Assembly: GCA_963802415.1 (NCBI GenBank)
Contig: CAWDIH010000001.1
Coordinates: forward strand, 2,604,001-2,668,000
Reading direction: 5' to 3'
DNA from: DATAES01 sp963802415
GTDB lineage: Bacteria > Actinomycetota > Acidimicrobiia > Acidimicrobiales > JACDCH01
Length of the DNA stretch: 64,000 nucleotides
The notes beneath the pieces were generated by a model. It was not told the DNA's origin and did not search any database. It saw only the letters and a program-made list of their open reading frames with translations. Made by a program: the position numbers and the translations under genes. This document shows, one piece after another, positions 43,850 through 52,794 of this stretch; the stretch's first letter is position 1, and each line of letters starts with the position of its first letter.

Positions 43850-46200
43850 CGGGACTTCGCCTCCTGGATGAGCGACCACAGCCGTTGTGGCGATGCGGGC
43901 ATGTCGACGTCCGTGATGCCGAGGTGCGACAAGGCGTCGACGACGGCGTTGATCACTGCAGGGGTGGCGGCGATCGTCCCCGCTTCCCCGATCCCCTTCA
44001 CGCCCAGGATGTTCGTGGGCGACGGCGTCACCGTGTGATCGAGCTTGAAGCTGGGGACCTCGGCAGCTGACGGCACGAGGTAGTCCATCAACGTCGCGTT
44101 GCGGAGCTGCCCGTCCTCGTCGTAGACCGCCTCTTCCCACAGCGCCTGCGCGATGCCTTGCACGATGCCGCCGTGCAACTGTCCGGACACGATCAAGGGA
44201 TTGACCTGGTTGCCGCAGTCGTCGACGGCGGCGTAGTCCTGCAGCCGCACCTGCCCCGTCTCCTCGTCGACCTCGACCACCGCCACGTGCGTCCCGAACG
44301 GGAACGTGAAGTTCGGCGGATCGAACGTCACCGATTCGTTGAGGTTCGGCTCCACGCCGTCCGGCAGGTTGTGGGCCGTGAACGCCTCGAAGGCGATGGC
44401 CTGGATCGGCATCGTCTTGGTCGGTGTACCGCGCACACGGAACTCGCCGTCCACGAACTCGAGGTCGTCCTCGCTCGCCTCCATCTGGTGGGCGGCGATC
44501 GTCTTGGCCTTGTCCAGCACCTTCTGTGCGGCCATCTCGACCGCCACGCCGCCGACGGCCACCGACCGCGACCCGTAGGTGTCGAGGCCCACCGGCGCGA
44601 TCGCGGTGTCGGAGTGCAGCACGTCCACGTGGTCGGGATCGATGCCGAACTTGTCCGCCACGAGCATCGACCAGCTCGTCTCGTGTCCTTGCCCGTGCGG
44701 CGAGGTCCCGGTGACGACCTGCACCTTGCCGGTGGGCAGGAGCCGAACGGTGGCCGCTTCCCAACCGCCGGCGCCGAAGTTCAGCGACGCCAGTACCCGC
44801 GACGGTGCGAGGCCGCACATCTCGACGTACGACGAGATGCCCACGCCGAGGTGCTTGGTCGCGCCTGTCGACCGGCGGTCGGCCTGCTCTTTGCGCAGTG
44901 CTTCGTAGCCGACTAGCTCGAGCGCTCGATCGAGCGCGGGCTGGTAGTCGCCGGAGTCGAACAGCAGGCCTGCGGACGACGTGTACGGGAACTGGTCGGG
45001 TTTGATGAAGTTCCGCCGGCGGATCTCGTCCGATCCGACACCGACCTTCGCTGCGAGTGCCTCGATGCTGCGCTCGATCGCGTACGTCGCTTCCGGACGT
45101 CCAGCGCCCCGATAGGCGTCCGTTGGTGTCTTGTTGGTGAAGATGCCGGTGCACTCGAACGAGTACAGCGGGATGTCGTATGCACCGTGGTACAGGAACC
45201 CGCCGAGCAGAGGAATGCCGGGCGTCACGAGTTGCAGGTAGGCGCCCATGTCGGCGAGCAGCTTGGTCCGGACCACGGTGATCTTTCCGTCGGCGTCGGC
45301 GGCAAGCTCGATGTCCTGGATCTGCCCACGGCCCTGGACGGTGGCGACCGCGTTCTCGCTGCGATCCTCCGTCCACCGGACGGGGGCGCCGAGCTTGCGC
45401 GCCACCGCAACGGCGATGAGCTCCTCCGCATACACGTCGAGCTTGGACCCGAAGCCACCTCCGACCGACGGTGCGATCACACGCAGTTTGTGCTCGTCGA
45501 TGCCGGTGGTGACCGCCATCATCACCTTGAGGATGTGGGGAACCTGTGTCGACGAGTAGATGACCAGATCGCCACCGATTGGTTGCGGCACGACCGCGAC
45601 ACCGCGCGGCTCCATTGCTTCGGGGATCAGGCGTTGTTGGACGTACCGCTCGTGGACCGTGTGCGCAGCCGATGCGAACGCCTGCTCGACAGCGGGCGGA
45701 TCAGGGATCAGCGTCCACGTGTACGACTTGTTGGTACCTGCGTCCTCGTGGATGACCACGCGGTCGCTGGCCGCATCCTCGATGTCGACCATGGCCGGCA
45801 ACGGCTCGTAGTCGACGATCACCGCGTCGGCACCGTCACGTGCCGCGTACCGTGAGCTTGCGACGACCACCGCGACGATGTCGCCCTGGTAGTTCGCCTT
45901 GCCGATGGCGACCGGCAGGTGCTCGGGGCTCTTCATGTCCTCCGTGACCGTCCATGCACACGGCATCGGTGCCGCCCACGCGTCGCGGAGATCCTCACCC
46001 GTGAAGACGGCCTCGACTCCGGGCACGTCGAGCGCGGCGCTGGTGTCGATCGAGGTGATGCGGGCGTGCGCCTCCGAGCTCCGCACCATGTCGAGGTAGC
46101 GGGCGCCTGGGATGACGAGGTCGTCGACAAAGCGCGCCTCGCCGGTGAGCAGCCGCGGGTCCTCCTTGCGGACCATCGGCGTCCCGACGACCGGGCTCAT
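43846..46200 (-). CDS. Molybdenum hydroxylase large subunit, form II (CoxL-like)
   Basis: 784 residues. Moco-binding subunit with VGTPMVRKEDPRLLTGEARF, APSVGGGFGSKLDVYAEELI, the active-site loop KTPTDAYRGAGRPEATYAIE (near residue 361) and GVKGIGEAGTIAATPAVINA with the catalytic Glu. The AYRGAGR loop marks form II, which lacks the copper-ligand Cys; enzymes of this type often oxidise aldehydes or N-heterocycles and their CO activity is disputed. The ATG overlaps the small-subunit stop. No maturation genes accompany this cluster, so it may share those of the first. Confidence 0.92.
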   Translation of the reverse strand: MSPVVGTPMVRKEDPRLLTGEARFVDDLVIPGARYLDMVRSSEAHARITSIDTSAALDVPGVEAVFTGEDLRDAWAAPMPCAWTVTEDMKSPEHLPVAIGKANYQGDIVAVVVASSRYAARDGADAVIVDYEPLPAMVDIEDAASDRVVIHEDAGTNKSYTWTLIPDPPAVEQAFASAAHTVHERYVQQRLIPEAMEPRGVAVVPQPIGGDLVIYSSTQVPHILKVMMAVTTGIDEHKLRVIAPSVGGGFGSKLDVYAEELIAVAVARKLGAPVRWTEDRSENAVATVQGRGQIQDIELAADADGKITVVRTKLLADMGAYLQLVTPGIPLLGGFLYHGAYDIPLYSFECTGIFTNKTPTDAYRGAGRPEATYAIERSIEALAAKVGVGSDEIRRRNFIKPDQFPYTSSAGLLFDSGDYQPALDRALELVGYEALRKEQADRRSTGATKHLGVGISSYVEMCGLAPSRVLASLNFGAGGWEAATVRLLPTGKVQVVTGTSPHGQGHETSWSMLVADKFGIDPDHVDVLHSDTAIAPVGLDTYGSRSVAVGGVAVEMAAQKVLDKAKTIAAHQMEASEDDLEFVDGEFRVRGTPTKTMPIQAIAFEAFTAHNLPDGVEPNLNESVTFDPPNFTFPFGTHVAVVEVDEETGQVRLQDYAAVDDCGNQVNPLIVSGQLHGGIVQGIAQALWEEAVYDEDGQLRNATLMDYLVPSAAEVPSFKLDHTVTPSPTNILGVKGIGEAGTIAATPAVINAVVDALSHLGITDVDMPASPQRLWSLIQEAKSR

Positions 46201-46664
46201 GACGCGTCGCCCGCGCCGGCCGCGGCGAGCACGGCCTTCACGATGTTGTGATAGCCGGTACAGCGACAGAGGTTGCCCTCGAGTCCTTCCCGAACGGCCG
46301 CTTCGTCGGTTGCCCTGCCCTCCTCGACGAGCGACACCGCCGCCATGACCATGCCGGGCGTGCAGAAGCCGCACTGCAAGCCGTGGTACTCCTGGAAGGC
46401 GGCCTGCATCGGATGGAGGTGACCGTCGGTCGCAAGTCCTTCGATCGTCTTCACCGCCGTACCGTCCGCCTGCGCGGCGAGCACGGTGCAGGACTTCACC
46501 GATTCGCCGTCGAGGTGAACGGTGCACGCTCCACACGAGGACGTGTCACAACCCACGTTCGTGCCGGTGAGCCCGACCACGTCTCGCAGGTAGTGCACGA
46601 GCAACAGACGCGGTTCGACGTCATGCTCGTTGGTCACGCCGTTGACTGCGATGGAAACCTTCAC
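46197..46664 (-). CDS. Molybdenum hydroxylase iron-sulphur subunit, form II (CoxS-like)
   Basis: 155 residues from GTG 46664, preceded by GGGGAGG. [2Fe-2S] sites are NVGCDTSSCGACTVHLDGES and GLQCGFCTPGMVMAAVSLVE with GNLCRCTGYHNIVKAV. It starts the form II operon and diverges from the alcohol dehydrogenase gene (159-base spacer). Confidence 0.94.
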   Translation of the reverse strand: MKVSIAVNGVTNEHDVEPRLLLVHYLRDVVGLTGTNVGCDTSSCGACTVHLDGESVKSCTVLAAQADGTAVKTIEGLATDGHLHPMQAAFQEYHGLQCGFCTPGMVMAAVSLVEEGRATDEAAVREGLEGNLCRCTGYHNIVKAVLAAAGAGDAS

Positions 46665-46823
46665 TGGTTCCTCCCCCGAGCATCGTGTTCTGTGTGGCTT
46701 GCCGCTCGCTGTCGTCATCCTGCCGCGAACGGCGAACCCGCGCTAGCCGCCCGGCCCATCTGCAACTTCGACGACCCGCCGGTACGCTGGCTGGCCTTCG
46801 CCACAACGACACAGGGAGGATCC

Positions 46824-47900
46824 ATGCGGGCTGCCGTCCTGAACGGGTACAACGAGCCGCTCGTCATCGAGGAGCTGCGGGAGCCGCCGCTCGGCCCGCG
46901 TGACGTCCGGGTGCAGATCGACGCCAGCGGCGTCTGCCACTCGGACCTGACGGTGCAGACCGGCGGTGTACCGATGCCGGTGCCGCTGATCCTCGGTCAC
47001 GAGGGCGCAGGCACCGTGCTCGAGACCGGCCCCGAGGTGAGCCGCGTTCGCAAGGGTGACCGTGTGATCGCGTCGTTCATCCCGGCGTGCGGCAACTGCT
47101 TCCACTGTCTGCACGAGCAGTCGAACCTCTGCGAGGAGTCCGTGGGAATGATGACCGCGGCTCGTGCCCTGCGCGAGGACGGGTCGGGCGTGTTCGGCAT
47201 GACCGGACTCGGCACCTTCTCCGATCTGATGACGACGCACGAGATGTCGCTTGTGAAGATCGACACCGACCTGCCGAGCGAACAGCTCGCCCTCATCGGA
47301 TGTGGCGTGACGACCGGTGTCGGCGCCGCGTTGCTGACGGCGAGGGTGCAGCCCGGCTCCACTGTCGCCGTCATCGGCTGTGGTGGTGTGGGTCAGTCCG
47401 TGGTCCAGGGTGCTCGCATCGCGGGCGCGTCGCGCATCTTCGCCGTCGATCCAGTGGAGCTGAAGCGCAAGACGGCGGAGCAGTTGGGTGCCACCGACCT
47501 CGTCGACCCGGCGCAAGGCGATCCGATCCAGCAGGTCAAGGACGCGACCGGCGGACGCGGTGCCGACTATGCGTTCGAGGTCATCGGGCTGCCGGAGACG
47601 ATCCTCCAGGCGTACAACACGGCGCGACGCGGCGGCACGGTGGTGGTCGTCGGCATGCCGCGCATCGAGGACACTGTGACCTTCTCCGCGATGCAGTTGT
47701 TCTACGAGGAGAAGAAGATGCTCGGCTGCCTGTATGGCTCGGCGCAGGTGCGGCGCGACTTCCCCAAGTTCGTCGACCTGGTCGAGACCGGCCGGCTCGA
47801 CATCGGTTCGATGGTGTCGCGGCGCATCAAGATCGACGAGGTGAACGACGCCTTCCGGGCCATGCAAGCGGGCGAGGTGATCCGCAGCGTCATCGTCTGA
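46824..47900 (+). CDS. Zinc-dependent alcohol dehydrogenase (MDR family)
   Basis: 358 residues with a good ribosome-binding site AGGGAGGA. Catalytic zinc ligands lie in DASGVCHSDLTVQTGG and PLILGHEGAGTVLETG; the structural zinc loop is ACGNCFHCLHEQSNLC. The NAD Rossmann site is VAVIGCGGVGQSVVQGARIA. It resembles the class III / NDMA-dependent type of actinobacterial dehydrogenase. It shares the spacer with the form II hydroxylase, so a pathway alcohol to aldehyde to acid is possible but unproven. Confidence 0.88.
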   Translation: MRAAVLNGYNEPLVIEELREPPLGPRDVRVQIDASGVCHSDLTVQTGGVPMPVPLILGHEGAGTVLETGPEVSRVRKGDRVIASFIPACGNCFHCLHEQSNLCEESVGMMTAARALREDGSGVFGMTGLGTFSDLMTTHEMSLVKIDTDLPSEQLALIGCGVTTGVGAALLTARVQPGSTVAVIGCGGVGQSVVQGARIAGASRIFAVDPVELKRKTAEQLGATDLVDPAQGDPIQQVKDATGGRGADYAFEVIGLPETILQAYNTARRGGTVVVVGMPRIEDTVTFSAMQLFYEEKKMLGCLYGSAQVRRDFPKFVDLVETGRLDIGSMVSRRIKIDEVNDAFRAMQAGEVIRSVIV

Positions 47901-47976
47901 GGAAGCCCTGCCGGACCTGATCCGGCGCACGGCCGGTGCGATCGCCGACTACCGCGCCGGCCTCGCGGACGCGCGG

Positions 47977-49275
47977 GTGCATCCGATGATCGACCTCGAC
48001 CAGTTGCGAGCCGCGTTCAACCGACCGCTACCTGCGGACCCCGTCGACCCTGGCGTGGTCCTCGACGAGTTGCAGCGAGCCGCGACGCCGGGGCTGGTCG
48101 CGACCGCGGGGCCGCGCTTCTTCGGCTTCGTGATCGGAGGATCGGTCGACGCCGCCGTGTGTGCGGATCTGCTGGCCACGGGTTGGGATCAGGTGGGCTT
48201 CAACGCGGTGTCCTCGCCGGCGGCCGCGGTCGCCGAAGAGGCCGCCGGTGTCTGGCTGAAGGACCTCCTCGGCATCCCGGAACACGCCACCGTCGGTTTC
48301 GTGACCGGCGGGCAGGCCGCCAACACCGTCGGGCTGCTGGCAGCGCGCCAGCACATACTGCGCGGCGCGGGGTGGGACGTCGAGCGGGACGGTTTGATCG
48401 GGGCGCCTCGCGTGCGGGTGGTCGCCGGCGCGGAGCGGCACGGCACGCTCGATCGGACCCTGCGGTTCATCGGACTGGGCGCAGGCTCCGTGGTCGAGGT
48501 GCCTGCGGACGGCAACGGCGCGATGCGGCCGGATGCGTTGGCCGCGGCGCTCGCCGAAGACCATGACGCGCCGACGATCGTATGCGCGCAGTCGGGCAAC
48601 GTGAACACGGGCGCCTGCGACGACTTGCGGACGATCTGTGAGGCGGCGCGGTCCGTCGGCGCGTGGGTGCACGTCGACGGTGCGTTCGGCCTGTGGGCTG
48701 CTGCCAGCCCGTCGACGCGGCACCTCGTCGACGGCATCCACCTGGCGGACTCGTGGGCGTGCGACGGCCACAAGTGGCTCAACGTGCCGTACGACTCCGG
48801 CTTCGCGTTCTGCGCGCATCCCGAGGTGCACCGCAACGCCATGAGCTACACGGCGGCCTACCTCACCGGCCAGAGCCTCACGGGCACACCGGGGCCGTCG
48901 GACTTGGTGCTCGAGTCGTCGCGCCGCGCCCGCGGGTTCGCAGTGTGGGCCGCGCTGCAGTCACTCGGGCGATCCGGCGTCGCGGACCTCGTCGACCGGT
49001 GTTGCGCACTCGCCCGCAGGTTTGCGAAGCAACTCGACGCCGTCGACGGCTTCGAGGTCGTGAACGACGTCGTCCTCAATCAGGTCCTCGTGCGGTTCGG
49101 CGACCCCGCCGCGACCGACCGCGTGATCGACGCAGTGCAGCGCGAGGGCACGTGCTGGTTCGGCGGGACGACGTGGAACGGTATGCGACTCGCCCGCATC
49201 TCGGTGTCGAACTGGTCGACGACCGAAGACGACGTCGATCGCTCCGTCGACGCCATCGTGCGCATGGCGCAGTAG
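47977..49275 (+). CDS. PLP-dependent decarboxylase (group II, aromatic/glutamate type)
   Basis: 432 residues from GTG 47977. The fold-type I decarboxylase body has RFFGFVIGGSVDAAVCADLL, VGFVTGGQAANTVGLLAARQ, the His stacking region, VHVDGAFGLWAAASPSTRHL and the PLP lysine in ADSWACDGHKWLNVPYDSGF. This is close to L-2,4-diaminobutyrate/tyrosine-type decarboxylases. In the same frame, the 26 codons before the GTG (from 47899) also look coding (EEALPDLIRRTAGAIADYRA) and match family N-termini, but no start codon is visible there. A small indel at the end of the alcohol dehydrogenase may hide the true start. Confidence 0.85.
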   Translation: MHPMIDLDQLRAAFNRPLPADPVDPGVVLDELQRAATPGLVATAGPRFFGFVIGGSVDAAVCADLLATGWDQVGFNAVSSPAAAVAEEAAGVWLKDLLGIPEHATVGFVTGGQAANTVGLLAARQHILRGAGWDVERDGLIGAPRVRVVAGAERHGTLDRTLRFIGLGAGSVVEVPADGNGAMRPDALAAALAEDHDAPTIVCAQSGNVNTGACDDLRTICEAARSVGAWVHVDGAFGLWAAASPSTRHLVDGIHLADSWACDGHKWLNVPYDSGFAFCAHPEVHRNAMSYTAAYLTGQSLTGTPGPSDLVLESSRRARGFAVWAALQSLGRSGVADLVDRCCALARRFAKQLDAVDGFEVVNDVVLNQVLVRFGDPAATDRVIDAVQREGTCWFGGTTWNGMRLARISVSNWSTTEDDVDRSVDAIVRMAQ

Positions 49276-49285
49276 CTTCCGGCCC

Positions 49286-50164
49286 GTGAAAGTCGGAGCC
49301 TTCGTCCCGATCGGGACGCTCAACGCCAATCCGGATTTCCTGCGTACGCTCGGGACCGCGCTCGAAGAGCGCGGGTTCGAGTCTGTGTGGGTCGCGGAGC
49401 ACATCGTCTTGTTCGACGACTACGCGAGCCACTACCCGTACGCCGACGACGGGAGGTTCCCAGGCGGCGGCGACACTGGCCTGCTCGAACCGCTGACGGC
49501 CCTGTCGTATCTCGCCGCGGTCACGGACAACGTCCGGCTCGGCACCGGCATCTGCCTCGTTCCTCAGCGCAACCCCGTGTACACCGCGAAGCAGGTCGCC
49601 GATGTCGACGTGCTGTCGGGAGGACGCGTCGACTTCGGCGTCGGTGTCGGCTGGCTGCGTGAGGAGTTCGAGGCTCTCGCCATGCCGTTCGAGCATCGCG
49701 GCCCGAGGACTCGTGAGCATCTCGAAGTCATGAAGGAGCTGTGGACGAAGGAAACGGCGTCGTTCAAGGGTGAGTACTACGAACTTCCGGCGTGCCGGTT
49801 GTACCCGAAGCCGGTGCAGCAACCGCATCCCCCGATCCACTTCGGGGGCGAGACGACGGCGGCGCTGCAGCGAGTCGCGGATCTCGGGCAGGGATGGTAC
49901 GGGTTCAATCGGACGCCCGAAGAAGTCCCGGATGCGCTGGCGAACCTCGACCGGTTGCTCGAGGCCCGCGGACGGTCACGAGACGAGATCGAGATCAGTG
50001 TGTGCCCGTACTTCAAGGGTGCGGATCGCGACGCGTTGTCGCGCTACCGCGACCTCGGCGTCGACCGCGTCATCGCGGTGTTGCTCGCGTTCGACCGCGA
50101 CGGGCTGTTGCGCGCCGCCGACGAGCTGGCGAAGGAGCTGGTGGAACCTGGGCGCGCGATGTAG
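49286..50164 (+). CDS. Luciferase-like monooxygenase, probably F420-dependent
   Basis: 292 residues. TIM-barrel LLM family: VGAFVPIGTLNANPDFLRTL, ERGFESVWVAEHIVLFDDYA, VRLGTGICLVPQRNPVYTAK, QVADVDVLSGGRVDFGVGVG, WLREEFEALAMPFEHRGPRT, HPPIHFGGETTAALQRVADL. The GRVDFGVGVGW motif with the SSTP-like cofactor loop is common in F420-dependent oxidoreductases of actinobacteria. Starts ten bases after the decarboxylase stop, so likely in the same transcript. Confidence 0.85.
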   Translation: MKVGAFVPIGTLNANPDFLRTLGTALEERGFESVWVAEHIVLFDDYASHYPYADDGRFPGGGDTGLLEPLTALSYLAAVTDNVRLGTGICLVPQRNPVYTAKQVADVDVLSGGRVDFGVGVGWLREEFEALAMPFEHRGPRTREHLEVMKELWTKETASFKGEYYELPACRLYPKPVQQPHPPIHFGGETTAALQRVADLGQGWYGFNRTPEEVPDALANLDRLLEARGRSRDEIEISVCPYFKGADRDALSRYRDLGVDRVIAVLLAFDRDGLLRAADELAKELVEPGRAM

Positions 50165-50177
50165 CGCGAGTGACTCG

Positions 50178-51281
50178 TCACCTGAACTCGGGGATGACGT
50201 GCTTTCCGATCAGGTCGATGGTCTGCATGACCTTGTCATGCGGGATCTTGTAGGGGTTCACGAGGCACAGCAGCAGCTCGACGCCTGCTTCTTCGTAGCG
50301 CTTGCATGCTTCGAGACAATCGTCGGGAGTCCCGACGGCCGACGCACCGGACTCGGCGAGGTACTCGAGGCTGAGCAGGTCGAGTGAGCCTTCGCGGTCC
50401 ACGCGCTTCATGTCGCCCGCGTAGGCGTAGTTACCGAGGTCCTCCTGCTTCTCCGCCATCCAGTCCGCCACTGAGGCGATGAGGCGCGCCCCCTTCCTCG
50501 GATACCACTCGAACGACTCGCGCGCGTTCTCCCACGCTTCCTCGCGTGTCGGCGCGCACAACACCATGGTGAACGTCGCGGCTTCGTTGTGAACGTACGC
50601 GCCGACAGGCTGCGTGCAATTCGCAACGCCTTCTCGGTAGATGTCGATGCTGGCCTTGACCTGCTCGGGCGGAACGCCCACGGCGAACGAGCAGAGACCG
50701 AGACCGAGCTCGCCGACTTGGCGATGGCCGTCCGGACTCGACGTCGCGCCCCACAACGGCGGGTGCGGCTTCTGCATCGGCTTCGGCAGGACGCGGCGCC
50801 TGGGCATCTGCCAGTGCTCGCCGGCGAACTCGTACTCGTCGTTCGTCCAGCAGCCGACGACGTGCTCGATCGCCTCCTTCCACATGCCGCGGGTCTCGTG
50901 AGGATCGATGCCGAAGCCCTCGAGCTCGGGGCGGGTGGCGGACCGTCCCGTCCCGAAGTCGACTCGGCCGCCGGAGATCAGGTCGAGCACCGCCACGGAT
51001 TCGGCAGTGCGCACCGGATGGTTGTACGGCTTCGGCATGAGCCGCACGCCGTAGCCGATACGGATGCGCTCCGTCTTCGCCGCGATCGCGCCGTACAGGA
51101 CCTCAGGGTTCGAGCAGTGGCTGTACTCCTCGAGGAAGTGGTGTTCGACGGTCCAGATCGCGTCGAAGCCGGCACGTTCGCCGGCTATGACCTGTTCGAT
51201 GGTGTCGAGGTAGGCCTGCCGCTCGCTGTCAGGGCCCCACGGACGTGCGACAGGGATCTCGTAGAACAGGGCGAATCTCAT
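50178..51281 (-). CDS. Luciferase-like flavin-dependent oxidoreductase
   Basis: 367 residues. LLM family close to the LuxA/alkanal monooxygenase type: MRFALFYEIPVARPWGPDSE, AGERAGFDAIWTVEHHFLEE, RIRIGYGVRLMPKPYNHPVR, SVAVLDLISGGRVDFGTGRS, MPRRRVLPKPMQKPHPPLWG, DDCLEACKRYEEAGVELLLC. The HHFLEEY segment near residue 46 is typical of this subgroup. Converges on the preceding LLM gene with a 13-base gap; substrate unknown. Confidence 0.85.
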   Translation of the reverse strand: MRFALFYEIPVARPWGPDSERQAYLDTIEQVIAGERAGFDAIWTVEHHFLEEYSHCSNPEVLYGAIAAKTERIRIGYGVRLMPKPYNHPVRTAESVAVLDLISGGRVDFGTGRSATRPELEGFGIDPHETRGMWKEAIEHVVGCWTNDEYEFAGEHWQMPRRRVLPKPMQKPHPPLWGATSSPDGHRQVGELGLGLCSFAVGVPPEQVKASIDIYREGVANCTQPVGAYVHNEAATFTMVLCAPTREEAWENARESFEWYPRKGARLIASVADWMAEKQEDLGNYAYAGDMKRVDREGSLDLLSLEYLAESGASAVGTPDDCLEACKRYEEAGVELLLCLVNPYKIPHDKVMQTIDLIGKHVIPEFR

Positions 51282-51300
51282 GGCCGGTCACAATACGGGG

Positions 51301-52077
51301 ATGGCTGGAGCCGAAGGGAAGCTGGCGGGCAAGGTCGTCCTGGTCACCGGCGCGGCGTCGGGCATCGGACAGGCGACGGTTCGGCGGATCGAGGCCGACG
51401 GCGGCATCGCGGTCGGCGCGGATGTAGCCGCCGATGGAGCGCGTGCCGTCGACGTGCGCGACGACACCGCAGTCGGCGCGTTGATCGACGGGATCGTCGC
51501 GGAGCACGGACGCATCGACGGCGTCGTGACTGCGGCCGGTGTTGCCGGCGGCGGGCCGGTGCATCTCGTCGACGGTCCGGAGTGGGAGCGCGTGCTCGGG
51601 GTCAACCTGACCGGCACGTTCCTCGTCTGCCGGCACGCGGTGCGCCACATGCTCGAACAGGAGCCGGTGGACGATGAGCGTGGCTCGATCGTGACGATCG
51701 CCAGCGTCGAGGGCATTGAGGGCACCGCGGGAGGATCGTCCTACAACGCGTCGAAGGGCGGCGTCGTGTTGCTCACGAAGAACATGGCGATCGACTACGG
51801 ACCTCGCAGCATTCGGGCCAATGCCATCTGTCCCGGCTTCATCGACACGCCGATGACCGAAGGCATCTTCGGGATGGAGGGCATGGAGGAGTCACGCAGG
51901 CTGATCATCGAAGAGCACGCGCTGCGCCGCTTCGGCCGTCCCGATGAGATCGCCGCCGTCGCCGCCTTCTTGCTCTCGTCCGATGCGTCGTTCGTGAGCG
52001 GGCAGGCGATCGCCGTCGATGGTGGCTACACGGCCGGACGCGACCACGGCGTCACCCGGGTGCTGGGCCTCTCGTAG
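51301..52077 (+). CDS. Short-chain dehydrogenase/reductase
   Basis: 258 residues from ATG 51301 (an in-frame ATG at 51280 adds seven). NAD(P) site KVVLVTGAASGIGQATVRRI, GADVAAD acidic position, VTAAGVAGGGPVHLVDG, catalytic Ser in SIVTIASVEGIEGTAGGSSY with Tyr and Lys in SSYNASKGGVVLLTKNMAID, ICPGFIDTPMTEG, and the C-terminal FVSGQAIAVDGGYTAGRD. Substrate unknown. Divergent from the LLM gene (19-base gap). Confidence 0.9.
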   Translation: MAGAEGKLAGKVVLVTGAASGIGQATVRRIEADGGIAVGADVAADGARAVDVRDDTAVGALIDGIVAEHGRIDGVVTAAGVAGGGPVHLVDGPEWERVLGVNLTGTFLVCRHAVRHMLEQEPVDDERGSIVTIASVEGIEGTAGGSSYNASKGGVVLLTKNMAIDYGPRSIRANAICPGFIDTPMTEGIFGMEGMEESRRLIIEEHALRRFGRPDEIAAVAAFLLSSDASFVSGQAIAVDGGYTAGRDHGVTRVLGLS

Positions 52078-52079
52078 CG

Positions 52080-52640
52080 TCAGAGTGTCTTGAACGCAGG
52101 AAGCGTGGCGTCCTTCTCGGAGATCTGTGAACGATCGTCGACGTCGACCGGCAGCGGCCACTCGATACCGAGTGCGGGATCGAGAGGATTGACCGCAGTT
52201 CCCGCCATGCCCGGAACCCATTCGTTGTCGAAGCAGTACAGGTACTGCGTGGGTGCGTCGCCGAGCGATTGGAAGCCGTTGCAGACGCCCTTCGGAACGA
52301 GCACCTGCTTTCCGGCCGTCAGACGCACCGTGGCCACCTGCCCGTACGTCGGCGACTCGGTGCGCGCGTCCACATACGCGCCGAACGCTTCACCGCTCGC
52401 TACCGCGACCAACTTGTAGATCTGCTCGCCGTGCAGTCCCCGCACCGCACCCGGCTTCGTCTCCGTGATGTTCACCTGCAGCCACGGCCCGAGCGACGGC
52501 AAACCCATCTCCGTCCAGGCGGACTCACGGTAGAACTCACGCACCACGCCCCGGTCGTCCTCGACCTGCTTCATCGTTATGACCACGAGGCCCTCGATCT
52601 CGGTCTCCTCGACCGCCATGTCTGTCATCCGCACCCCCAT
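52080..52640 (-). CDS. dTDP-4-dehydrorhamnose 3,5-epimerase family protein
   Basis: 186 residues from ATG 52640. Cupin fold of the RmlC family: EGLVVITMKQVEDDRGVVRE, WLQVNITETKPGAVRGLHGE with the conserved RGLH, IYKLVAVASGEAFGAYVDAR, TVRLTAGKQVLVPKGVCNGF and YLYCFDNEWVPGMAG. The family's usual tyrosine after RGLH is replaced by GE, so a different sugar or a non-epimerase function is possible. No other rml genes are next to it. Starts at 52628 and 52619 are alternatives. Confidence 0.8.
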   Translation of the reverse strand: MGVRMTDMAVEETEIEGLVVITMKQVEDDRGVVREFYRESAWTEMGLPSLGPWLQVNITETKPGAVRGLHGEQIYKLVAVASGEAFGAYVDARTESPTYGQVATVRLTAGKQVLVPKGVCNGFQSLGDAPTQYLYCFDNEWVPGMAGTAVNPLDPALGIEWPLPVDVDDRSQISEKDATLPAFKTL

Positions 52641-52699
52641 TAGCTTCCTCAGACAGGGGCCGAGGTTAGAACCCGGCGCTCGCACGTCAGTCCGCGGCA

Positions 52700-52746
52700 A
52701 CCATCGTGCATTGACACGTCTACCGGCTGAGTCAATGCACGATGGT
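52700..52746. repeat. Palindromic repeat, copy 1 (upstream of the DUF559-type gene)
   Basis: ACCATCGTGCATTGAC (52700-52715) pairs perfectly over 16 bases with GTCAATGCACGATGGT (52731-52746) across a 15-base loop. It is about 84% identical by eye to the copy at 53746-53792. It lies 48 bases before the gene start. Confidence 0.9.
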
Positions 52747-52794
52747 CGGCTGTGGGGAGCCGAGCCCGGCTCGATGTCACACCCTGTCGGCAGG

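Noticed and set aside
43028..46664. A second true CO dehydrogenase
   Set aside because: The large subunit has the AYRGAGR loop without the copper-ligand cysteine, so CO should not be assumed as substrate.
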